Numbered from the stretch's first letter, positions 1 through 6,506 are shown. The stretch: 64,000 nucleotides of DNA from an uncultured Flavobacteriaceae bacterium (GCA_937136455.1 CAKZOO010000061.1:1-64000); one strand, 5' to 3'. Notes: generated by a model from the sequence alone, not told the origin. Translations and numbers: made by a program.

Positions 1-849
1 ACGAGTAGAATGGTTATCCTTCTCTTTGGTTCGTACATTGTGGGTAATCCAGTGAATCAGATCGACTGTCTTTTCTGGGTTGAACATACAACGACGACCC
101 ATTTCACGGACAATCATACCGTCAACACTATGGATCAGGTTCGGGCCTAGACCTTTATGAAAGCGAGGACGTTGGTTCACCTTCTGAGTAACAAGGTACT
201 CTTCTTCATAGAAGATAAACGGGATGTCTTCTTTATCACATGTTTCGATACATGCGTAGAAACCATCTGGAAGATACCAATCGTAGACATTTCCATCCAT
301 TGCATTCCACAGTTCTTGGATACCCATGTTCAAGTCCCAAGCACCCGGAGCTTCATCTTCCATGGTTTCATAGAAGATTTCAATCTTATCACCGAAGTAA
401 CTTTTAGGTGTGGCAGTTGAACCATACAGTGCTGTCATGATGCAGTCTTTGACTTCCCCTCTTTGAAGGAAGTTACCCACTTGCATAGCACCGTAAATAT
501 GCGTGTAGGCATCCAAGATGTTTTCATCTCCACCGCATAGTCTCCAAGATTTAGGGCAGGATACGAGTAGCGAGAGGAGTTGTAGTCCAGAACTTGCCGC
601 ATCGAGGCTGAGTGCATATCCTGTAGCTTGTTGATTTCTAGTCTTTTTATAAGCTTCGATAGCTGCGGTGAGGCCGATGGGATTTGACGCTTTCTTCGTT
701 TGGATAGCATCAGATTCAACGATTTTCTTCCCTTCTGCGATACGTACATCCCAATGTTCCTTCTCGTTCTTCTTGTCCATTTTGCAGGCGATGTCAGCCA
801 GCAGGTATTCAGTTCCGGTCAGTTCTTGGAATTGCTGCGTTCTCAGCAT
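1..849 (-). CDS. Phage RNA polymerase, large (catalytic) subunit, N4 gp16-like, partial
   Basis: C-terminal half of a split T7-type single-subunit RNA polymerase, which in N4 (RNAPII, gp15+gp16) transcribes middle genes. Reading from ATG at 849 gives 283 codons without a stop, and the frame runs off the left edge. Visible polymerase motifs are SLDAASSG (motif A, Asp83), R130-K134-Y142-G143 with the T7 spacing R-x3-K-x7-YG (motif B), and GPNLIHSVDG (motif C, Asp243). The DxxGR element expected before motif A is absent here and sits in the separate gene at 3803-4585, so the two proteins must act as one enzyme. It is the last visible gene of a tightly packed early operon, starting 3 bp after the preceding stop. 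The polymerase identity is sure. The N4 gp16 label rests on recalled family architecture. Confidence 0.93.
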   Translation of the reverse strand, partial: MLRTQQFQELTGTEYLLADIACKMDKKNEKEHWDVRIAEGKKIVESDAIQTKKASNPIGLTAAIEAYKKTRNQQATGYALSLDAASSGLQLLSLLVSCPKSWRLCGGDENILDAYTHIYGAMQVGNFLQRGEVKDCIMTALYGSTATPKSYFGDKIEIFYETMEDEAPGAWDLNMGIQELWNAMDGNVYDWYLPDGFYACIETCDKEDIPFIFYEEEYLVTQKVNQRPRFHKGLGPNLIHSVDGMIVREMGRRCMFNPEKTVDLIHWITHNVRTKEKDNHSTR

Positions 850-852
850 TGT

Positions 853-1044
853 CTATTCTCCGAATAGTTGGTCAGTTTCTTGGATTGTCAGTGGTGCAGT
901 GATGTCACACTTCCACGATACATTGAGCCAGTAGCCATGCTTGTTTTTCTTGATGGCTACGGCAGTTGCATGTCCATTAAGGATGAGTCTAGTTGCAACA
1001 CGTTCAGCATCCCAATGGGTTAAGAGATACTGACGGTTTAGCAT
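853..1044 (-). CDS. Small hypothetical early protein (63 aa)
   Basis: I do not recognise this protein. The ATG at 1044 is chosen because it overlaps the stop of the upstream gene as TGATG, a usual sign of translational coupling. A GTG eight codons upstream (1068) is the alternative. The product is soluble, mixed alpha/beta-looking and without Cys motifs. It sits immediately before the RNAP large-subunit gene and is probably co-transcribed with it. Confidence 0.7.
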   Translation of the reverse strand: MLNRQYLLTHWDAERVATRLILNGHATAVAIKKNKHGYWLNVSWKCDITAPLTIQETDQLFGE

Positions 1045-1238
1045 CAGAGATTCTCTATTGGGGTACACTCAATGAGGATTTTGTTGTAACCACCAAAGTT
1101 ATTGATGATTGTTTTTCCTGCTTCTAGCGTATCTTTCATACATTGTTCGTATGTAGATTCCGTTATTACCGCAATAGTACGATAACCATCTGTTTGAGAG
1201 TTATAGAGGGTTAGTACGGATACGAATATTTTAATCAT
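1044..1238 (-). CDS. Small hypothetical early protein (64 aa)
   Basis: Unrecognised 64-residue protein with a hydrophobic N-terminus (MIKIFVSVLTLYN) followed by a polar body. It looks like a compact alpha/beta protein rather than a membrane protein. Its start overlaps the end of the previous gene (1235-1504) and its stop overlaps the next start, so it is embedded in a coupled early operon. Confidence 0.7.
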   Translation of the reverse strand: MIKIFVSVLTLYNSQTDGYRTIAVITESTYEQCMKDTLEAGKTIINNFGGYNKILIECTPIENL

Positions 1239-1504
1239 TTGTTTCTCCTAGATTTCAGAATTTGAGCAATGCGACGGAGCATTTCCCGTCCATACATCGT
1301 TTCACAGAAAGCACCACGCTCATGGATATTATCTCTGAGTTGGTGCAGTTTTCTTGACTTCAATTGAGTCATATCGATTTCACGATCTATTCCATCGATA
1401 TACTTATTCTTCATCAAGAGTTTACAGAGCCTACCGTATTGAGGTGAATCTACTTTCATCACCTCTCTGTCGTAAGCTCTGGTTCCGGGCATGTTAGCAT
1501 ACAT
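1235..1504 (-). CDS. Hypothetical early protein (89 aa), basic
   Basis: Unrecognised, strongly basic protein ending in KSRRNK. The start chosen is ATG at 1504, with AAGGA about 7 nt upstream inside the end of the preceding gene. A longer reading to 1570 is possible but would overlap that gene by about 75 bp. The charge suggests nucleic-acid or polymerase binding, which is inference only. Confidence 0.7.
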   Translation of the reverse strand: MYANMPGTRAYDREVMKVDSPQYGRLCKLLMKNKYIDGIDREIDMTQLKSRKLHQLRDNIHERGAFCETMYGREMLRRIAQILKSRRNK

Positions 1505-1787
1505 GTCTGTCCTTTTCCCGTTCATCTCTGATTTCTTTAGGGATAGACCTATAGATGCATTGCAAATCACGTTGCATTGCTAACAGATCGTTATACTCGA
1601 TAACTACTGTGTCACGTATTCTTCGTCCGTCCAGATGGTTATCTGCATGAGCTAGGGCCAATAGTTGAATGATTCGGGTACGTGCTGTACCTAAGAAGCA
1701 ACAAATACGGTAGAAGTCACAACCAACATGATACTCTTGTGTTTTAAGAGTTTGGGTTTTGACAATTGTGTATCCAAAAATATTCAC
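1494..1787 (-). CDS. Hypothetical early protein (97 aa)
   Basis: Unrecognised protein. It starts at GTG 1787 with GGAG just upstream, and this start overlaps the stop of the upstream gene by 4 bp (GTGA). The middle contains a predicted helical stretch with several Arg and His. It is part of the coupled chain of small early genes leading to the RNAP large subunit. Confidence 0.7.
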   Translation of the reverse strand: MNIFGYTIVKTQTLKTQEYHVGCDFYRICCFLGTARTRIIQLLALAHADNHLDGRRIRDTVVIEYNDLLAMQRDLQCIYRSIPKEIRDEREKDRHVC

Positions 1788-2059
1788 AGTTTCTCCAATC
1801 CATATGCTTGTTCACGTGACATGATCTCACCAGTTGTATTGTAGTGATGGATCACACGTAGACTCTCATACCCAACAAGACGTTTGTTGCTGAGGTCCAT
1901 CTCTGTAATAGTTACAGGGTAAGTTTCGAAGGTAGTACGCATGAGTATTTCATCAAACGTACCGTTGAGGTATTCAGTAGTGATTCGACGTATGAGCATT
2001 TCAGTGCTCAATACATCTTTGTCATTAAGACTTTTAATCATGTGAATATTGTTACTCAC
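1784..2059 (-). CDS. Hypothetical early protein (91 aa)
   Basis: Unrecognised protein. The start is GTG 2059, with GGAG 7-8 nt upstream located in the last codons of the 38-aa gene before it. No domain is recognised. Order and spacing place it in the early operon between the duplicated L12-like block and the RNAP large subunit. Confidence 0.7.
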   Translation of the reverse strand: MSNNIHMIKSLNDKDVLSTEMLIRRITTEYLNGTFDEILMRTTFETYPVTITEMDLSNKRLVGYESLRVIHHYNTTGEIMSREQAYGLEKL

Positions 2060-2061
2060 CT

Positions 2062-2178
2062 TTACTCTCCTTGGTTACGGTACATTGCAGCACGCTCACG
2101 ATAGATACGTGCAAGAATAGAAGACCCGGTTTCCTGAGCCTTCTGTTCATAGTATTCTGCTGCTTGTTCAGGTGTCAT
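2062..2178 (-). CDS. 38-aa early peptide with YEQKAQET motif
   Basis: Read from the gap between larger genes: ATG 2178 to TAA 2062. The product is a highly charged helical peptide containing YYEQKAQETGSS and ending RNQGE. It is worth calling because a second copy with the same core (FYEQKAKETDSA, then an aliphatic segment and RAA) is encoded at 2739-2849, so the protein sequence is conserved between the two copies. It starts 3 nt after the stop of the preceding 46-aa gene. Function is unknown. The length and charge would suit a binding peptide or an inhibitor of a host protein. Confidence 0.65.
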   Translation of the reverse strand: MTPEQAAEYYEQKAQETGSSILARIYRERAAMYRNQGE

Positions 2179-2181
2179 GGT

Positions 2182-2322
2182 TTATCCCAGAGATTGAGGT
2201 TTGCCTTCAGAAATCCATTTATGTTTGGCATTGCCAACATGGTTTATGAATTCTTGAAAGTCTTTTACTGATAGTTCTCCGAAGACAACTACACTTTGTG
2301 ATTTACCGTTTAAGATAATCAT
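2182..2322 (-). CDS. 46-aa early protein
   Basis: Read from the gap: the ATG at 2322 overlaps the stop of the 126-aa L12-like gene as ATGA, and the stop is at 2182. The product begins MIILNGKSQSVVVFGELS and looks like a small beta/alpha protein. It is unrecognised. Start-stop coupling on both sides supports it as a real gene. Confidence 0.65.
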   Translation of the reverse strand: MIILNGKSQSVVVFGELSVKDFQEFINHVGNAKHKWISEGKPQSLG

Positions 2323-2699
2323 TCACCAATGCTCCGTTCCACTAATTCCTTAGCCTCTTTGAGACCAGTACCAGTGATTGTACGAACCATCTTGATTGCA
2401 GGAATCTTGTTGCAGGTACGCCAATTAACACTCAGCATACTTTCCAACTCTGAGTTATCAGGTTGATTACGCATACGATGCTGAAGTTTGCTCAGTTCGT
2501 TCTCTGCTTCTGCTATGTTACCACGAGCAATTCGCAGGTCTTCATGTAGATTGTCTTCATCAATCGCTTTGTCCTGAAGTTCAATGCTCAATGTATTGAT
2601 GATTTGTTGTTGCTTGGTAGCTTGCTCCATCAGAGCATGGAGAAGGATATCCTTCTGATCTTCATCCATCAGAGCGAAAGGATTTATAGAGTTGTTCAT
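2319..2699 (-). CDS. Early protein with coiled coil and L7/L12 C-terminal-like motif (copy 2)
   Basis: A 126-residue protein. Residues about 25-85 are a charged, heptad-like coiled coil. The C-terminus carries KIPAIKMVRTITGTGLKEAK followed by ELVERS. This closely matches the helix-turn-helix core of the ribosomal protein bL12 C-terminal domain (consensus like KIxVIKxVRxxTGLGLKEAKxLVE), the part that contacts translation factors. A related protein with the same layout lies at 2984-3460. The start ATG has AAGGAAG 8 nt upstream, and that leader is a copy of the 3' end of the RNAP small-subunit gene (2696-2758). bL12-like domains are known in some phages. A role at the ribosome is inference. Confidence 0.8.
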   Translation of the reverse strand: MNNSINPFALMDEDQKDILLHALMEQATKQQQIINTLSIELQDKAIDEDNLHEDLRIARGNIAEAENELSKLQHRMRNQPDNSELESMLSVNWRTCNKIPAIKMVRTITGTGLKEAKELVERSIGE

Positions 2700-2758
2700 G
2701 TGATTACTTCCTTGTTTGAGAGTTCAAGTACAGCTTTGTTATAGTCTGTGCCTTGAGA
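2696..2758 (-). repeat. Duplicated 3' end of the gp15-like RNAP gene
   Basis: On the minus strand this 63-bp segment matches the last 63 bp of the RNAP small-subunit gene (3803-3865) at about 50 positions by eye. Translated in the original frame it still reads like that C-terminus (QGTDYNKAVLELSNKEVI versus QGTDENKAVLQFANQEVI). Each copy leads directly into the next gene through ATGA. It marks the junction of a tandem duplication. Confidence 0.8.
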
Positions 2759-2849
2759 ATGCAGCACGTTGACGATACAACGTTGCAAGAATGGCTGAAT
2801 CAGTTTCCTTGGCTTTTTGCTCGTAGAATTGACTTGGCAGTAGATTCAT
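2739..2849 (-). CDS. 36-aa early peptide, second copy of the YEQKAxET family
   Basis: ATG 2849 to TAA 2739. The product contains FYEQKAKETDSAILATLYRQ, clearly related to the 38-aa peptide at 2062-2178. It overlaps the 3' end of the 67-aa zinc-ribbon-like gene by 50 bp in another frame, and its last codons run into the duplicated RNAP tail in a different frame. The C-terminus is therefore a fusion by-product. It may be expressed or a decaying copy. Confidence 0.5.
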   Translation of the reverse strand: MNLLPSQFYEQKAKETDSAILATLYRQRAAFSRHRL

Positions 2850-3003
2850 CGATCATACCTTTTAGGTTTTTAACTAAGCATTTTTCATCGCAGTAATACT
2901 TAGCTGGTTGGGTATCCACTTGGAATGTATACCCAAAGTTCGGAGTTGGTGTGTATGGGACCGTAGCCCCACACTCTGAGCAATTAGGACGCTTCTGCGA
3001 CAT
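2800..3003 (-). CDS. Small zinc-ribbon-like early protein (67 aa)
   Basis: The N-terminal half carries CSECG near residue 8 and a second pair, YYCDEKC, near residue 38. This CxxC...CxxxC pattern would bind one zinc ion. ATG 3003 is chosen because AAGG lies 8 nt upstream; GTG 3006 is adjacent. It overlaps the stop of the 158-aa gene and is in the first unit of the duplicated block. Target unknown. Confidence 0.7.
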   Translation of the reverse strand: MSQKRPNCSECGATVPYTPTPNFGYTFQVDTQPAKYYCDEKCLVKNLKGMIDESTAKSILRAKSQGN

Positions 3004-3460
3004 CACCTCTACCTTTTTTGATAACGTAGTGGTTTTTGTCCATTGAAACTTCTAAACCTAAAGTTTCAAGCTCTTTTATAGTGTTTTTTCTGTGTGCATC
3101 TACGAACTGTTTAGACTCTTTGAGGCTAAGACCTGTGCATTGACGCACCATCTTGATGAAACTGATAGGTGCATTCAGTTGCTCATCAACACTCAATAGA
3201 TGCTGAAGCTGTTTCTCATCCAGAGGAGCACGTTTATTGTTGCGCTCATCATGGAGCTTCATCACTTCGTTGCACTTGTCTTCTAACATCTTTTGCAGTT
3301 GTTGTTCACGATTCTGGATATCAATGATCTGATGATTCAGTTCATCTACTTCTTTGTTCAACCAATCAATGACATCACTCCTCGTATCCAGACATGTTTG
3401 CATGTACTGAATCTGTTCGGCCAGAGTTGTTACGATGGTTTTCAGGATGCTCTTTTTCAC
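2984..3460 (-). CDS. Early protein with coiled coil and L7/L12 C-terminal-like motif (copy 1)
   Basis: A 158-residue protein starting at GTG 3460, with GGAGAG 5-6 nt upstream. Residues about 10-90 form a long charged coiled coil. Around residues 105-135 is PISFIKMVRQCTGLSLKESK, which again matches the bL12 C-terminal-domain core. It is followed by a segment ending in LGLEVSMDKNHYVIKK, similar to the closing strand of that fold (GAEVEVK in bL12), so this copy may hold the whole domain. The 126-aa protein at 2319-2699 is its shorter paralogue. Function is inferred only: an L12 mimic bound to a coiled-coil oligomer. Confidence 0.8.
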   Translation of the reverse strand: MKKSILKTIVTTLAEQIQYMQTCLDTRSDVIDWLNKEVDELNHQIIDIQNREQQLQKMLEDKCNEVMKLHDERNNKRAPLDEKQLQHLLSVDEQLNAPISFIKMVRQCTGLSLKESKQFVDAHRKNTIKELETLGLEVSMDKNHYVIKKGRGDVAEAS

Positions 3461-3491
3461 GTTTTCTCTCCAATGTGAAAGTTTGAGGTAT

Positions 3492-3512
3492 TGAGTTATG
3501 TTCTATAACTCA
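3492..3512 (-). promoter_or_regulatory. Hairpin between the 98-aa and 158-aa genes
   Basis: Perfect 8-bp stem TGAGTTAT/ATAACTCA with a 5-nt loop, overlapping the stop of the 98-aa gene. No T-run follows on the minus strand, so attenuation or RNA processing is as likely as termination. Confidence 0.4.
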
Positions 3513-3806
3513 GACTTTGATGGTTACAGATATCATCAATGAACTGTATTCAGCAGGATAGATGATGACGACACGGTTCTCAGAATCAGTGATGACAAAT
3601 CCTTCTTCTTTGCTTTTCATTATCTCAGTCGCAATATGATCCCGAATAACCCCACGGTTATTCATACTAGGATCAGCTTCTTTGAACGCTTTGATATCAT
3701 CAACAGATTCAAACACTTGTTCTACATTACCTGTTGCTTTTTGTGTTCCCAGAATCAAGATTTTGATCTTGGTTCCGTCTTCCAAAGGTTCGTTGAACTT
3801 TTTCAT
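3510..3806 (-). CDS. Hypothetical early protein (98 aa)
   Basis: Unrecognised acidic/basic mixed protein. Its ATG overlaps the stop of the RNAP small subunit as ATGA, with AGAGG about 9 nt upstream. A central segment (ESVDDIKAFKEADP) is helical and the C-terminus is beta-rich. Nothing resembling it occurs in the second unit of the duplication, so it was either lost there or inserted here. Confidence 0.75.
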   Translation of the reverse strand: MKKFNEPLEDGTKIKILILGTQKATGNVEQVFESVDDIKAFKEADPSMNNRGVIRDHIATEIMKSKEEGFVITDSENRVVIIYPAEYSSLMISVTIKV

Positions 3807-4585
3807 TTGATTACCTCTTGGTTTGCAAATTGAAGCACAGCTTTGTTCTCATCTGTGCCTTGAGGGTTAACATGGTATCCTACGCTGTAGGTACGACCAC
3901 GACGATCATACTTATTCGTAAGATAGAATGTGTTACCAAGCACGAGCAGTCCTTCCATGACCTCTTTCGATACGTCATAGAATTTCTGTGCTTGTTTCAC
4001 ACGTTTCAGGTAGTCATCCCACATCTCACCATCCTTACGGACTGGTTTGTGGAATTCACCTTGTTCAGATGTCAGTACACTCAGATCGAGAGTCAGAGGT
4101 ACTTTATTGAATCTGTTCAGGTGATCGAGACAGATATCCTCTTCATCGAAGATATTACTCGCATTCAGTACCAGCCTATCCTTGTTGGTTAGATAGCCTG
4201 ATCCTTGTTTATTGTTCTTCAGTTCCTTGGGTGGAACTATCATTGGTAAGGGAAATTGATATCTTGCTAGAGCTTCTTCTATCTCCTGTGAGATTTCATA
4301 TCTGAGCACAAGCTTACGATTATGCATATCGTAATCTAGCAAGTCTTCTTCGACACACTCTGTCAGTCCGTTTGCTACGTCCTGTGGTGTGCCATATTTG
4401 GGGCTGAACAATCCTACCATTGTAGCTGGATCAGCCTGCTTGTGCAGATATATTTGACAGACCACATCAATCTTGAATGGGTCATCTGACAATGGAGCGA
4501 ATGAGTCTCTCAATACGTCCATTAGTTGGTGTCTGCCGTACAATTCTTCTAGTGAGATTTGGGCTTCTACCATTTGATCTGACAT
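3803..4585 (-). CDS. Phage RNA polymerase, small subunit, N4 gp15-like
   Basis: A 260-residue protein equal to the N-terminal part of a split T7-type RNA polymerase (N4 gp15 is of similar length). The diagnostic segment is at the extreme C-terminus: YDRRGRTYSVGYHVNPQGTD, with the DxxGR element at residues 227-231. In T7 RNAP this lies just before catalytic motif A. The remainder of the enzyme is encoded at 1-849. In N4 the two genes are adjacent as I recall; here about 2.9 kb of small genes separates them. The stop overlaps the next start (ATGA), and the last 63 bp are duplicated at 2696-2758. Confidence 0.93.
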   Translation of the reverse strand: MSDQMVEAQISLEELYGRHQLMDVLRDSFAPLSDDPFKIDVVCQIYLHKQADPATMVGLFSPKYGTPQDVANGLTECVEEDLLDYDMHNRKLVLRYEISQEIEEALARYQFPLPMIVPPKELKNNKQGSGYLTNKDRLVLNASNIFDEEDICLDHLNRFNKVPLTLDLSVLTSEQGEFHKPVRKDGEMWDDYLKRVKQAQKFYDVSKEVMEGLLVLGNTFYLTNKYDRRGRTYSVGYHVNPQGTDENKAVLQFANQEVIK

Positions 4586-4589
4586 GGGT

Positions 4590-5009
4590 CTATACCTCCA
4601 ACATTGTCATGGTTCCAACTACGTCATCAATATTGAAGATGCATTGTTTATTACCTTCAATATACGATTCTTTTTCGGGTTTAATTAGAAAGATGTGGAA
4701 TCCATCTTCATCTAATTCCTCCCTCCATTCGGGCATGTATACCCAGTTTTTAAGTTGTTCTAGATTAACAAATCCGAAGTATCGATCAGATATCAGATCG
4801 TAATCAAGCACATCAGGATCGTAAGGTACTTCACCCTTAGCTTTATTGAGTGCTTTAGCCATCTTCTCATCACGGAATGGTCCGGGATGTGCTCCTGATA
4901 ACTCAAAAAGGTATTCATATGCTCTGTGCCACGTATACATACCCTTATTAACATCACTTTTTTTAGCAACACGATATACGTATTCAGGGATATTTTTCTC
5001 AACACTCAC
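4590..5009 (-). CDS. Hypothetical early protein (139 aa)
   Basis: Unrecognised acidic protein lying just upstream of the RNAP small-subunit gene, 4 bp away. The start is GTG 5009 with AAGGAG about 9 nt upstream. It is rich in Tyr, Trp and acidic residues. The position suggests co-expression with the RNAP, possibly as a cofactor; N4 RNAPII needs gp2 in addition, but no similarity to gp2 is claimed. Confidence 0.75.
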   Translation of the reverse strand: MSVEKNIPEYVYRVAKKSDVNKGMYTWHRAYEYLFELSGAHPGPFRDEKMAKALNKAKGEVPYDPDVLDYDLISDRYFGFVNLEQLKNWVYMPEWREELDEDGFHIFLIKPEKESYIEGNKQCIFNIDDVVGTMTMLEV

Positions 5010-5050
5010 AGTATTTTCTCCTTGGTTTGGATTAAGTCGAAGTTGCCAAC

Positions 5051-5083
5051 AAAGTTGAACTTTATAATTGAGTGATCAACTTT
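5051..5083 (-). promoter_or_regulatory. Hairpin in the leader of the 139-aa gene
   Basis: Perfect 8-bp inverted repeat AAAGTTGA/TCAACTTT with a 17-nt loop in the 205-bp non-coding stretch 5010-5214. It lies between the promoter-like hairpin at 5104-5118 and the gene start at 5009. Confidence 0.35.
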
Positions 5084-5103
5084 CTAAGTAACTCAGTACC
5101 AAA

Positions 5104-5118
5104 CCGTGCGTAGCACGG
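5104..5118 (-). promoter_or_regulatory. Candidate vRNAP promoter hairpin (GC-TAC-GC core), site 1
   Basis: On the minus strand CCGTGC-TAC-GCACGG is a perfect 6-bp stem with a 3-nt loop, the geometry of N4 vRNAP promoters (5-7 bp stem, 3-nt loop). The same GCTACGC core recurs upstream of other early genes at 5701, 6261 and 6798. It would drive the 139-aa gene and the RNAP operon. Confidence 0.5.
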
Positions 5119-5173
5119 ATTCGGAGGTAAACTTGTAGGTCTATCTGGATAAAAAATATACTCTAGCTGGCCC

Positions 5174-5191
5174 CTGAGTATTGCTACTCAG
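5174..5191 (-). terminator. Possible terminator after the 145-aa gene
   Basis: Stem CTGAGTA/TACTCAG (7 bp) with loop TTGC, 24 bp beyond the stop of the 5215-5652 gene. A T6 run occurs only about 15-20 nt further on the minus strand, so it is weak as a classical terminator. Confidence 0.35.
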
Positions 5192-5214
5192 AGACCAACT
5201 TAGAGTTGAGTTAG

Positions 5215-5652
5215 TTATTTCTTGAACAGGTTTGCTGCCAGAGCATCCATGTCCACGGTCGAGGCACTGTTGTCCACTTCAGCTTCCTGCTTGCGGTACA
5301 GTTGAACCTTCAGATCAAGTTCAACGCTCTCACCTTCGTCCAGTTCAGCAGAACCTTGCTGGATCAGTTTGATGATCGCATTGATCACGTCAGCCTGTGC
5401 TGCCCATTCAGGGTTGTTAGCACGAGTCGATGCATAGACACGCTGTTCTTCCAGATCGGAAACAGCAACACCACGAGGCAGACGTACAAACTTCTGTACG
5501 GTCTCGCCTGTATCAGTGTCCTTCATGTCAACATTGACACCGAGGTTCAGCCAGTAGCCATCGAACGGGCTTGCCTGACGCTCAGTGGTGCGACGTGCAG
5601 TGTTAGGGGTTGCAGCGTTTTGTGCTGCGGCGGTCAGATTGAAAGATGCCAT
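5215..5652 (-). CDS. Hypothetical early protein (145 aa)
   Basis: Starts at ATG 5652 because GGAGA is 7 nt upstream; an ATG seven codons earlier has no good ribosome-binding site. The product has an Ala/Thr-rich N-terminus and a central beta-rich segment (FDGYWLNLGVNVDMKD). Its acidic tail ends in LAANLFKK, a layout reminiscent of small ssDNA-binding or recombination-mediator proteins. That resemblance is only in shape. It has its own promoter-like hairpin (5697-5711). Confidence 0.8.
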   Translation of the reverse strand: MASFNLTAAAQNAATPNTARRTTERQASPFDGYWLNLGVNVDMKDTDTGETVQKFVRLPRGVAVSDLEEQRVYASTRANNPEWAAQADVINAIIKLIQQGSAELDEGESVELDLKVQLYRKQEAEVDNSASTVDMDALAANLFKK

Positions 5653-5696
5653 GATATTTCTCCATTTTTTCATAGCGTTACGGCATTATTGCCAAA

Positions 5697-5711
5697 GAAT
5701 GCGTAGCATTC
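5697..5711 (-). promoter_or_regulatory. Candidate vRNAP promoter hairpin (GC-TAC-GC core), site 2
   Basis: GAATGC-TAC-GCATTC on the minus strand: perfect 6-bp stem, 3-nt loop, 45 bp upstream of the 145-aa gene. The flank downstream (TTCTTTGGCAATAATG) resembles that of site 4 (TTCTTCAGGCAATCATG), so similarity extends beyond the hairpin. Confidence 0.5.
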
Positions 5712-5749
5712 CCCAGTCTCATTGAGAGACCATAGAAAAGGATCGTTCT

Positions 5750-5899
5750 TCAGGTGTTATACAGTAGCTCAGTCTCCTTATAGTCAGGGTGATCAGGACC
5801 AACCCTTGTGAAATCATCACCCATGAACTGAAGGTATTCTTCCAGTTCGTAGTCAACAGCAATGGTTCCACAAGGCCACGTAATGTAGATGGTTGGCAT
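5750..5899 (-). CDS. 49-aa acidic early protein
   Basis: ATG 5899 is chosen, with AAAGGA 8 nt upstream. It begins MPTIYITWPCGTIAVDYELE and is strongly acidic. Unrecognised. The reading frame extends upstream to 5989 without a better start. Confidence 0.65.
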   Translation of the reverse strand: MPTIYITWPCGTIAVDYELEEYLQFMGDDFTRVGPDHPDYKETELLYNT

Positions 5900-5945
5900 T
5901 GGTTTAATCCTTTCTTTCTCTCCAATTAAGAGAAACATCAGCCCA

Positions 5946-6227
5946 TTAGGACTGACATTTCCTTTGATCACGAAGGGTGATTTCAACATTCAACAGACGC
6001 ATTCCCTCAACATTGTTGCTGAGGTAATCCTGTTCGTCACGGATCAACTTACGAAGTTGACGCTTGGACTCACCTGTTTCGAATGTGGTTCGACGTGTCA
6101 TTTCTCTGATGTAGTCTTCGCTGGATTCAATCATGCAAGCTGCATTATCCAGTGATTGTATCAGTTCGTTGTAGCTCATGAAACTCAACGTTTCGATACG
6201 GTATTCTCTGATTTCTGCAGCTTTCAT
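5946..6227 (-). CDS. Hypothetical early protein (93 aa), helical
   Basis: Helical, charged protein (Arg/Glu-rich, e.g. REMTRRTTFETGESKRQLRK) starting at ATG 6227 with AGGAG 9 nt upstream. No family is recognised. It lies between two promoter-like hairpins. Confidence 0.75.
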   Translation of the reverse strand: MKAAEIREYRIETLSFMSYNELIQSLDNAACMIESSEDYIREMTRRTTFETGESKRQLRKLIRDEQDYLSNNVEGMRLLNVEITLRDQRKCQS

Positions 6228-6257
6228 CTGCCTAACTCCTATTGGTTTATCTCAAGG

Positions 6258-6270
6258 AAAGCGTAGCTTT
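6258..6270 (-). promoter_or_regulatory. Candidate vRNAP promoter hairpin (GC-TAC-GC core), site 3
   Basis: AAAGC-TAC-GCTTT on the minus strand: 5-bp stem, 3-nt loop, 31 bp upstream of the 93-aa gene and touching the stop of the 48-aa membrane protein gene. Confidence 0.45.
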
Positions 6271-6415
6271 AGTTTCCTCCGAGACGTTGATTGTTCATCC
6301 ATGTTGTGAATTCACGGAAGGTCATTCCGGTGTAGATCAGGATGAATCCGAGGATTGATAGTGCAACTGCCAGTACCAACAGGATGTACAGTGCGAAGAA
6401 GATTGTGAAGGTCAT
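6269..6415 (-). CDS. 48-aa single-span membrane protein
   Basis: Read from the gap: ATG 6415 to TAA 6269. Residues 2-30 are almost entirely hydrophobic (FFALYILLVLAVALSILGFI) and form one membrane helix. A short polar tail containing WMNNQRLGGN follows. AAGGAC lies upstream of the start. Small early membrane proteins in phages often act in superinfection exclusion or host-takeover, but no function is assigned. Confidence 0.7.
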   Translation of the reverse strand: MTFTIFFALYILLVLAVALSILGFILIYTGMTFREFTTWMNNQRLGGN

Positions 6416-6506
6416 AGTTCAGTCCTTAGTTTTTAGGGGAGATTACAGTTCTGTTCTGTCCGAGGGCAAGGGTTTGGAGAGCTACAGTATGTAACTCTCC
6501 TTACCT

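Noticed and set aside
2071..2271. Plus-strand 66-codon frame in the early region
   Set aside because: Opposite to the 46-aa and 38-aa genes, which are coupled to neighbours and of which one is duplicated.
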